Source: JAFMDF01 sp039024375 (GTDB lineage Bacteria > Bacteroidota > Bacteroidia > Chitinophagales > Saprospiraceae). From it: DNA of 5,793 nt. The notes under the pieces are model-generated. The model was given only the letters and a program-made list of their open reading frames with translations. It did no database searches and had not been told where the DNA came from. The stretch is taken from NCBI GenBank assembly GCA_039024375.1, contig JBCCQK010000526.1, forward strand, positions 1 through 5,793, given 5' to 3'. Of this stretch, positions 1 to 5,271 are shown one piece after another. Position numbers and translations under genes: made by a program. Position 1 is the stretch's first letter. The number at the start of each line of letters is the position of its first letter.

Positions 1-353
1 GGCAAATAAGACCTCTGCAAACGAAAGTTTACTATATCAACGATTTCGTCTTTTTGGTTGAGAACGGGAATTATTTTATAATCTTTATCCCTCAATTCTC
101 TCATTTTGTTGAAATCGAACTCGCACTTTCGGAAAAATTTAGGTGTTTTTCGGGAAAAGTTTAGAATATCGTCTTCTAAGCCAAGTCCATTGATGAGTCC
201 TCGACGAATGTCTCCGTCCGTTAGGGCTGATTTGAGGGTATTTTTTTCATCCGTAATAAAGAGGATGGCATCGGCCCCCAGTTCGTCCAAACGCCGTAAG
301 GTATCTCTGACGGATAAATCTTCATGGATAATATGTTGCATAACTTTGTTCAT
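1..353 (-). CDS. ptmE: CBS-domain sugar-phosphate nucleotidyltransferase, PtmE-like (partial, N-terminal CBS pair only)
   Basis: Reading the minus strand from the ATG at 353-351, the frame stays open for 117 codons and runs off the left edge, so only the N-terminus is present. The visible part looks like a tandem CBS pair. The first half carries ADAILFITDE (about residues 27-36) and then LTDGDIRRGLI, the typical CBS signature of sugar nucleotidyltransferases. The second half ends with YKIIPVLN and EIVDIVNF, the usual second-CBS strand pattern. In this family the nucleotidyltransferase domain (GGxGTRLxPLT type) follows directly and would lie beyond position 1. In Campylobacter jejuni the equivalent enzyme PtmE makes GDP-glucosamine from glucosamine-1-phosphate for legionaminic acid. 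The CBS pair may bind a nucleotide and regulate activity. The start overlaps the preceding stop by one base (TAATG). The family is clear, but the exact substrate is inferred from the neighbours, and the catalytic domain is not visible. Confidence 0.82.
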   Translation of the reverse strand, partial: MNKVMQHIIHEDLSVRDTLRRLDELGADAILFITDEKNTLKSALTDGDIRRGLINGLGLEDDILNFSRKTPKFFRKCEFDFNKMRELRDKDYKIIPVLNQKDEIVDIVNFRLQRSYL

Positions 354-355
354 TA
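351..355 (-). other. TAATG stop/start overlap between the acyltransferase and CBS nucleotidyltransferase genes
   Basis: The coding strand reads TAATG: the TAA stop of the acyltransferase (355-353) shares its last A with the ATG (353-351) of the next gene. It fixes the start of the partial left-edge gene and suggests translational coupling, since no ribosome binding site is visible upstream. Confidence 0.85.
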
Positions 356-979
356 GATTATTCGTTGTGGATTTCCAACCACTTTTTGGTTGTCTGCAAT
401 ATCATTGATGACAATTGTTCCTGCGCCAACGATAACATTTTTTCCAATCGTAACGCCTTGTTTTACTACGCTTCCCGCACCAATAAAACTCTTTTCTCCG
501 ATGCTTACATTTCCACAAAGGATTGCCCCGGGGGCAATATGACTAAAAGCCCCAATTTTGCAATCGTGTTCAATAGTAGCCCGTGTATTACAAATCACTC
601 CGTCACCTATCTCCGAACAAGCGTTGACAATCACTTGATTACCAAATAAAATCCCCTTACCAAGATTGGTCTTCGAAGAAATACTAGCACTAGAATGTAC
701 CGCATTTGTGGGTGCTTTTTGCAATTTTTTTTCTAGTTGCTGTGTGATTTTTTTACGAATGGAGTTGCTACCAATCCCTATAAAATACTCACAATCTTTC
801 AATTGGTTTAAGTTTTCAAGACTTCGTTCTGAACCGAGATAGGCCAGTTCGAAAGGATTAAATGTTTTCTCTGCTTCCTCAAAATATCCAATAATGGATA
901 TACTTTGGCTAATAAGTGTATCGCAAACTACAAATGCGTGTCCGGAGTACCCTACAATAGCTACCTTATTGGTTGACAT
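353..979 (-). CDS. NeuD/PglD-type hexapeptide acyltransferase, probable LegH-step N-acetyltransferase
   Basis: A 208-residue protein with the two-part layout of sialic acid O-acetyltransferase NeuD and bacillosamine N-acetyltransferase PglD. The N-terminal Rossmann-like part (about 1-85) has IVGYSGHAFVV at 8-18, where the family has G-x-G/S-G-H. The C-terminal left-handed beta-helix (about 95-208) is built of imperfect hexapeptide repeats such as SEIGDG, CKIGAF, VSIGEK and VTIGKN. His138-Asp139 in TIEHDC match the His-acidic pair that acts as general base in PglD. It ends in VGNPQRII, as is usual for the family. Its place between the epimerase and nucleotidyltransferase genes, together with a 4-aminotransferase in the operon, suggests acetyl-CoA-dependent acylation of the 4-amino sugar. 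O-acetylation of the finished nonulosonic acid, or transfer of another acyl group, cannot be excluded. The start overlaps the upstream gene by 14 bp and has no Shine-Dalgarno sequence. It contains an A8 run (coding strand of 725-732) and an A7 run (748-754). Confidence 0.88.
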   Translation of the reverse strand: MSTNKVAIVGYSGHAFVVCDTLISQSISIIGYFEEAEKTFNPFELAYLGSERSLENLNQLKDCEYFIGIGSNSIRKKITQQLEKKLQKAPTNAVHSSASISSKTNLGKGILFGNQVIVNACSEIGDGVICNTRATIEHDCKIGAFSHIAPGAILCGNVSIGEKSFIGAGSVVKQGVTIGKNVIVGAGTIVINDIADNQKVVGNPQRII

Positions 980-2087
980 AAAACGCTTTGAGTAGGTTCA
1001 CCACTTTTTGAGAACTATTTTTTTGAAAATAAGCATTCTTCCCATCGAATTTATAATTGTGGTCTTCAATCATCGCCACCGCATTCAAGATAGCCTCTCT
1101 TTCGATGGGAACATCAAAAATGTTTCTACTTCGTGCTCTTCCCTTTTGTCGATTTCCAATATTAATCACAAACTTGCCAAAAGAAGCCGCTTCGATGATA
1201 CCACTAGAAGTATTCCCTAGCAAAAACCGACAATGTTTTATACAGGAAAAATAGCCAAGTGTTCCAAAATTTTCAACGCCAATTACTTTATCATTTGTAC
1301 CAATTATTTTCTTAAATACCTCTCGAATAGCACCGCCTAATGTATCCGCATTGGGCATAGTGATGACAACCTGATAACGTGTAGCTAATTGCTCAAAAAC
1401 TTCGACTAATTTTTGAGCGTACACTACGTTTTTTTCGATGTCCACTGTTTCAGGGTGAAAAGTTGTTAAGATGGTGGGGAACCTAAGGTCAATATTAAAT
1501 TGTTGCTGAAACGCTTCTAAAGAAAGTAGAGAAAAGTCCATCAAATTATCCAAACTGAGCGCTCCCACGTTGAATACGTTTGCTGTGTCACCAATCATGG
1601 CGCTTACCCGATTGGCGTAGGCTTCCGTTGACGTAAAATGTAAGGTGGACATCTGCGAAATAGCATGCCTGAACTTGTTGTCGATGGCACCAAGCGTGGT
1701 TTCTCCTCCGTGAAAATGGGCAATTGGAATATTGAAGGGAGTAGAAGCAGCTACGGCAGCAAACATTTCGTAGCGGTCCCCCAACGCCAAGACGAGGTTT
1801 ATTTTTTCCCGCAGACCTTCCCATAATCCCGAAAATCTAGTAATAGTATTACCAATCGCGTTGGCAATGGCTATTTCAGAATCCCCAAGAATTAATGTTT
1901 CTAATTTATGAGTGACATTGAATCCATCTTGACGAATTTGTTGTAAGGTATATCCGTGGAATGTAGAAAGGTGAGTGCCGAAAGCAATGATTTCGAGTTC
2001 GAAAAAGTCGTCTGCTTCCAGTTTTTTTAGTAGTGGTAGGTAAATCCCGTAATCAGCACGGGAGGAGGTGAGAACTGCGATTTTCAT
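966..2087 (-). CDS. legG: NeuC-type hydrolysing UDP/GDP-sugar 2-epimerase, probable LegG
   Basis: A 373-residue protein of the UDP-GlcNAc 2-epimerase (hydrolysing) family, a GT-B fold enzyme. It inverts C2 and cleaves off the nucleotide, giving a free manno-configured sugar for the synthase. Conserved blocks are visible in order: TSSRADYG (7-14), LGDRYEM (102-108), HFHGGET (124-130) followed by DNKFRHAISQ, VGALSLDN (174-181), TFHPET (209-214), MPNAD (244-248), LGNTSSGIIEAASFGK (290-305) and GNRQKGR (311-317). The last two contain the nucleotide-binding residues. The length is normal for NeuC. Ordinary NeuC acts on UDP-GlcNAc in sialic acid synthesis. Because LegB and LegC homologues are in the same operon, the substrate here is more probably a nucleotide-linked 2,4-diacetamido-2,4,6-trideoxyglucose, as for LegG. 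The start lies 7 bp after the synthase stop and has no Shine-Dalgarno sequence. Family assignment is firm; the substrate is inferred from context. Confidence 0.93.
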   Translation of the reverse strand: MKIAVLTSSRADYGIYLPLLKKLEADDFFELEIIAFGTHLSTFHGYTLQQIRQDGFNVTHKLETLILGDSEIAIANAIGNTITRFSGLWEGLREKINLVLALGDRYEMFAAVAASTPFNIPIAHFHGGETTLGAIDNKFRHAISQMSTLHFTSTEAYANRVSAMIGDTANVFNVGALSLDNLMDFSLLSLEAFQQQFNIDLRFPTILTTFHPETVDIEKNVVYAQKLVEVFEQLATRYQVVITMPNADTLGGAIREVFKKIIGTNDKVIGVENFGTLGYFSCIKHCRFLLGNTSSGIIEAASFGKFVINIGNRQKGRARSRNIFDVPIEREAILNAVAMIEDHNYKFDGKNAYFQKNSSQKVVNLLKAFYVNQ

Positions 2088-2094
2088 TGGGAAA

Positions 2095-3114
2095 CTACTG
2101 CAAATCGGTGAATCGAAGCATGTGGCCTGAAGGGAGGCTCTTGTTGAGTTTTTTACCTTGAATATTTTTTATTTCCATCGGTGAAATACCGTTGCCAGGC
2201 CTTAACATTATGAAATCATCCGATGTCAACTGATAGTCTTTTTCTAGTGCCTTTGCTAAATGAATACTTTTTCTAGCGATGGCTCTGTTTTTAACTTCTG
2301 AGTTGGAAGGTTGTTTTAAACTGCTTCCTAAAGCAACTTCAATATTTCGAATACTTTGGACCATTGTTTTTAACTCATTAGGTTCTAGTGAGGCTTTGTG
2401 GTCAGGCCCTTCCATATTGCGACTGAGGGTGAAGTGTTTTTCGATACAAGTCGCTCCCATCGCAACGGCCGCAATTGGTACCTCGATACCTAAAGTATGG
2501 TCAGAATAACCCATTTTAGTGCTGAATGCGTGTCCAATAGTAGTCATCGCCCTCAAGTTGACATCTCTAAGTGGCGTAGGATATTCTGTATTGCAATGTA
2601 GAATAGTTACTTGATTTGGCTGGATGCCTTCTTTGTAAAGTACAGTTAATGCTGCTTCAATTTCTCCAAGCGTAGCCATGCCCGTAGATAACACAATTGG
2701 TTTTCCTTTGGAAGCAATCTTTTCTAAATAAGGTAAATTGGTGATTTCACCAGAAGGAATCTTATAAAAATCTACTCCCAATTCTTCTAATAAATCTATG
2801 CTCACTAAATCAAAGGCCGTAGATAAAAACTTAATGCCTACTTGGGAACAATGGTTCATCAAAATTTCGTGAGTTGTGCGGTCTAGCTCCAATTTTTTGA
2901 CCATTTCAAACTGGGTCTCTTGCGCATCTCCTGTATTCTCAATTTGGTAAGCCGCTTTTTGGGCTGTTGGACTAATAATCAGTTCCGTTTTGAACGTTTG
3001 GAACTTTACATAATCAACCCCTGCATCGGCAGCTACATCAATAAGCTGTTTAGCAACCTCTATATCACCGTTGTGATTTACCCCTGCTTCCGCAATGATT
3101 AAAGTTTTACTCAT
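2095..3114 (-). CDS. legI: NeuB-family nonulosonic acid synthase, probable legionaminic acid synthase LegI
   Basis: A 339-residue cytoplasmic enzyme that condenses phosphoenolpyruvate with a six-carbon amino sugar to form a nine-carbon alpha-keto acid. The TIM-barrel part (about 1-245) shows AEAGVNHNGD (8-17), VKFQTFK (36-42), YKIPSGEITNLPYLEKIA (117-134), LSTGMAT (142-148), HCNTEYPTP (173-181), GYSDHT (202-207) and EKHFTL (225-230) with GPDHKASL. His206 and His227 have the spacing of the two metal-binding histidines described in Neisseria NeuB. The C-terminal antifreeze-like SAF domain (about 278-339) has ARKSIHLAKAL and LRPGNGISP; its Arg281 matches the arginine that reaches into the active site of the partner subunit. 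Neu5Ac and pseudaminic acid synthases belong to the same family. Leg is preferred because of the adjacent LegB/LegC pair. The start overlaps the aminotransferase stop as ATGA, which indicates translational coupling. Confidence 0.94.
   Translation of the reverse strand: MSKTLIIAEAGVNHNGDIEVAKQLIDVAADAGVDYVKFQTFKTELIISPTAQKAAYQIENTGDAQETQFEMVKKLELDRTTHEILMNHCSQVGIKFLSTAFDLVSIDLLEELGVDFYKIPSGEITNLPYLEKIASKGKPIVLSTGMATLGEIEAALTVLYKEGIQPNQVTILHCNTEYPTPLRDVNLRAMTTIGHAFSTKMGYSDHTLGIEVPIAAVAMGATCIEKHFTLSRNMEGPDHKASLEPNELKTMVQSIRNIEVALGSSLKQPSNSEVKNRAIARKSIHLAKALEKDYQLTSDDFIMLRPGNGISPMEIKNIQGKKLNKSLPSGHMLRFTDLQ
3111..3114 (-). other. ATGA stop/start overlap between legC and legI
   Basis: The coding strand reads ATGA: the ATG of the synthase (3114-3112) overlaps the TGA of the aminotransferase (3113-3111). 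No Shine-Dalgarno sequence precedes it, so translation of legI probably depends on ribosomes finishing legC. This supports a single transcript and coupled synthesis of the two enzymes. Confidence 0.9.
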
Positions 3115-4253
3115 ACTCTGACGCTACTTGGGATGTTGACAATTCTGTCCACTAAAAATTTCGAATTGGGTAAAGCTGCTTTAGGACAGTGTTGGTACAT
3201 ATCTAATTCGTGAAGCAAATGCCAAATCGGACGAGTCATGATGCCATTATCGTTTGTGTAATTCAAAAAAGCATCTCGTTCTTTCTTATCGGGTAATTGA
3301 ATGGCATTTAACCAATAGTTGGATTGGGTATTGACTGGTTCGCACATAAACTGGATAGGCTTATTTTCGAAAAAATCGGCGTATCTTTTAGCCGTTTCCC
3401 TTTTATTTGCGAGATAGTCAGGTAGTTGTTCCAGCTGAGCACAAGCTAAAGCTGCGTTTAAGTTGGGCATACGGTAGTTGTACGCAATTTCATCGTGCTT
3501 AAATTCCCATCGGTGAGGTATTTTCGCTGTGGTCGTTATGTGTTTGACTCTTTTGGCCAACTTCTCATCGTTCGTTACAATGGCTCCACCACCACCAGCG
3601 GTAACCGTTTTATTGCCATTGAAACTAAAGGTTCCTAATAAGCCAAAAGTACCTGTATGCTTTTCGCCAATATAGCTGCCTAATGATTCGGCAGCATCCT
3701 CAATTAAGGGAATACTATATTCTTTGCAAACTTCAGCAAGTTCTTTACATCTAACTGGATGACCAAAGGTGTGCATTGGAACGCAAGCAGCGATTCTTTT
3801 GCCCGTTTCTTTGTTGTAGCATCCATCTGAACGAATTTCACTTATTGTCTCGAGTTGTTGTCTTAATGCGGTAGGGGACAAACCCATCGTGTCTACATCT
3901 ACATCCACGAAATGGGGAGTAGCTTTTTCGTAAGATATAGCGTTTGCCGTTGCAATAAACGTTAGCGGCTGGCAAATTACTTCGTCCCCCTGCTGTACAC
4001 CCGCAAGTTTTATGGCAATGTGTAACGCAGCAGTACCATTGACAAGTGCGACCGCATATTTAGCACCCGTAATTGCTGCCATTTTCTCTTCGAATAAGTT
4101 GACGTACGCACCTACCGAAGATACAAACGTAGAATCTATGGCATCATTAATGTACTTGCGTTCGTTTCCAAAAAACCTCGGTTCGTGCAATGGCAAAAAG
4201 TCCGACGGTGTTTGGAACAAATCTCTAGCGAACGCAACAAAATCACTATACAT
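3111..4253 (-). CDS. legC: LegC-family PLP-dependent aminotransferase (DegT/DnrJ/EryC1/StrS)
   Basis: A 380-residue sugar aminotransferase of the DegT/DnrJ/EryC1/StrS family, expected to transfer an amino group (usually from glutamate) to the C4 ketone made by the dehydratase. The visible PLP site includes VNGTAALH (71-78, phosphate-binding loop), EDAAESLGSY (185-194, Asp186 contacting the pyridine nitrogen), and SFNGNKTVTAGGGG (210-223), in which Lys215 is the Schiff-base lysine. YNYRMPNLNAALACAQLEQL (258-277) is the typical later block. The segment at about 135-165, with GCYNKETGKRI followed by VPMHTFGHPV, and the ending NIPSSVRV are typical of the LegC-type branch found in nonulosonic acid cassettes, as opposed to PseC or PglE. 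It overlaps legB by 8 bp and the synthase by 4 bp. An AGCAGG element 8 bases before the ATG is the only Shine-Dalgarno-like site in the operon. Family membership is certain; the sub-family rests on recall of the signature and on context. Confidence 0.93.
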   Translation of the reverse strand: MYSDFVAFARDLFQTPSDFLPLHEPRFFGNERKYINDAIDSTFVSSVGAYVNLFEEKMAAITGAKYAVALVNGTAALHIAIKLAGVQQGDEVICQPLTFIATANAISYEKATPHFVDVDVDTMGLSPTALRQQLETISEIRSDGCYNKETGKRIAACVPMHTFGHPVRCKELAEVCKEYSIPLIEDAAESLGSYIGEKHTGTFGLLGTFSFNGNKTVTAGGGGAIVTNDEKLAKRVKHITTTAKIPHRWEFKHDEIAYNYRMPNLNAALACAQLEQLPDYLANKRETAKRYADFFENKPIQFMCEPVNTQSNYWLNAIQLPDKKERDAFLNYTNDNGIMTRPIWHLLHELDMYQHCPKAALPNSKFLVDRIVNIPSSVRV

Positions 4254-5241
4254 TATAAATACCTGCTTTATACTGAACTAAGTTCTTGGGGTTGCGAAAC
4301 CATTCAACCGTTGCCGCTAATCCTTCTCGGAGTGTGTACTGTGGCTTCCACTGCGTGTGCTTTAATATTTTTTTATTGTCCCCGTATAAACGGAATACCT
4401 CCGATTTTTTTGGGCGGATTCGCTGCTTGTCTTGCACAATTATGGCCGATGGATTGACCAAGTCAATTAGCGTATCTACTAGTTCTTGCATAGAAATTTC
4501 TGAACAAGTGGCAATATTGCAGTCCTCACCGATTAGTTCGTCAGATTTGGCAATTTCAATAAAACCACGTGCGGTATCTTTTACAAAAAGAAAATCTCTT
4601 GTAGGGGTCAAGTCTCCTAGCTTAATTTCCTCAAAACCATTGATGAGTTGGGTGATTACTGTAGGAATAATGGCTCTAGCTGACTGTCTTGGTCCATAAG
4701 TATTAAAAGGGCGAACGATAGTTATCGGTAAGTCGAAAGAGCGGAAAAAAGATTCCGCCATACAATCTGCACCGATTTTGGATGCAGAATAAGGGGATTG
4801 TGGCTGCCTTGGATGCTTTTCATCAATTGGAATATATTGAGCCGTTCCATATACCTCTGAGGTAGATGTTACCAAAATTCGATTGACTTCCAAATCTCTA
4901 GCCGCTTGCAGTACATTCAACGTTCCTTTTACGTTTGTATCCACGTAAGAATCAGGGGAATGGTAGGAATAAGGAATCGCAATTAGCGCCGCCAAGTGAA
5001 AGACTTCAGAACAACCTCGCATCGCCGTCCGGACACCATTGGGGTCTCTAATGTCCCCCGTAAATACTTCGATTTTATCTAGTACATCTTTTGGTAAGCT
5101 GTCCAGCCAACCCCAAGAATTGAATGAATTATAATAGCAGAAGGCCTTGACCTCGTAACCAAGCAACACCAATTCTTCTACTAAATGGCTTCCGATGAAC
5201 CCATCGGCCCCAGTAACTAGTATTTTATTTGATTTTTTCAA
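4246..5241 (-). CDS. legB: LegB-family NAD-dependent nucleotide-sugar 4,6-dehydratase, TTG start
   Basis: A 331-residue extended short-chain dehydrogenase/reductase that would convert nucleotide-activated GlcNAc to its 4-keto-6-deoxy form, the first committed step. The NAD-binding TGADGFIG is at 10-17, the FHLAAL strand at 81-86, TSTSEVYGT at 125-133, and the catalytic YxxxK at Tyr151-Lys155 within SPYSASKIGAD. RPFNTYGPRQSARAIIPT (177-194) is the substrate-binding block seen in LegB proteins. The Ser128-Glu129 pair replaces the Asp-Glu of RmlB-type dehydratases and resembles GDP-mannose 4,6-dehydratase. The protein is soluble and short, unlike the membrane-bound PglF/WbpM dehydratases. The start must be the TTG at 5241-5239: an in-frame TAA lies two codons upstream (TAA GAA TTG), and there is no ATG or GTG before the Rossmann motif. 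It begins 30 bp after the upstream gene and overlaps legC by 8 bp. Confidence 0.93.
   Translation of the reverse strand: MKKSNKILVTGADGFIGSHLVEELVLLGYEVKAFCYYNSFNSWGWLDSLPKDVLDKIEVFTGDIRDPNGVRTAMRGCSEVFHLAALIAIPYSYHSPDSYVDTNVKGTLNVLQAARDLEVNRILVTSTSEVYGTAQYIPIDEKHPRQPQSPYSASKIGADCMAESFFRSFDLPITIVRPFNTYGPRQSARAIIPTVITQLINGFEEIKLGDLTPTRDFLFVKDTARGFIEIAKSDELIGEDCNIATCSEISMQELVDTLIDLVNPSAIIVQDKQRIRPKKSEVFRLYGDNKKILKHTQWKPQYTLREGLAATVEWFRNPKNLVQYKAGIYNV
4262..4267 (-). promoter_or_regulatory. Possible Shine-Dalgarno element for legC
   Basis: The coding strand reads AGCAGG, one mismatch from AGGAGG, placed 8 bases before the legC ATG and lying inside the last codons of legB. It is the only start in the window with such a match. 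A chance occurrence within the coding sequence for Lys-Ala-Gly is quite possible. Confidence 0.35.
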
Positions 5242-5250
5242 TTCTTATGC
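5239..5250 (-). promoter_or_regulatory. Non-ATG translation start of legB (TTG) with in-frame stop just upstream
   Basis: On the coding strand this reads GCA TAA GAA TTG, followed by AAA AAA. The in-frame TAA limits how far upstream legB can begin, and TTG is the only accepted start codon before the NAD-binding motif. No Shine-Dalgarno sequence is visible in the 30 bases upstream. A weak start could lower LegB output relative to the genes after it, but that is inference. Confidence 0.75.
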
Positions 5251-5271
5251 GTTTGAATTCGGAAATGAGCG

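Noticed and set aside
106..408. Plus-strand open frame of 100 codons
   Set aside because: It lies opposite the CBS nucleotidyltransferase and the end of the acyltransferase, which have clear family motifs; its product is Ser/Arg-rich with no recognisable domain.
1588..1824. Minus-strand open frame of 78 codons in another frame
   Set aside because: It is wholly inside the NeuC-type gene, which has all its conserved blocks in the main frame; its Cys/Arg-rich product resembles nothing known.
966..3114. Plain Neu5Ac (sialic acid) biosynthesis by NeuB and NeuC alone
   Set aside because: The co-transcribed 4,6-dehydratase and 4-aminotransferase would have no role in Neu5Ac synthesis; a 6-deoxy-diamino nonulosonic acid fits better.
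4185..4699. Two overlapping plus-strand open frames of 90 and 137 codons
   Set aside because: Both are opposite legB and the start of legC. Neither product has a recognisable motif, so they are treated as antisense shadows.
3111..5241. Pseudaminic acid (PseB/PseC) or bacillosamine (PglF/PglE) pathway
   Set aside because: The dehydratase has the LegB-type RPFNTYGPRQSAR block and is a short soluble protein, not a PglF-like membrane enzyme, and a NeuC-type hydrolysing epimerase is present in place of PseG.
5242..5271. The 30-bp gap before legB as a terminator or promoter
   Set aside because: It holds a GAATTC palindrome but no GC-rich hairpin with a T run, and no recognisable promoter boxes; it is too short to support either call.
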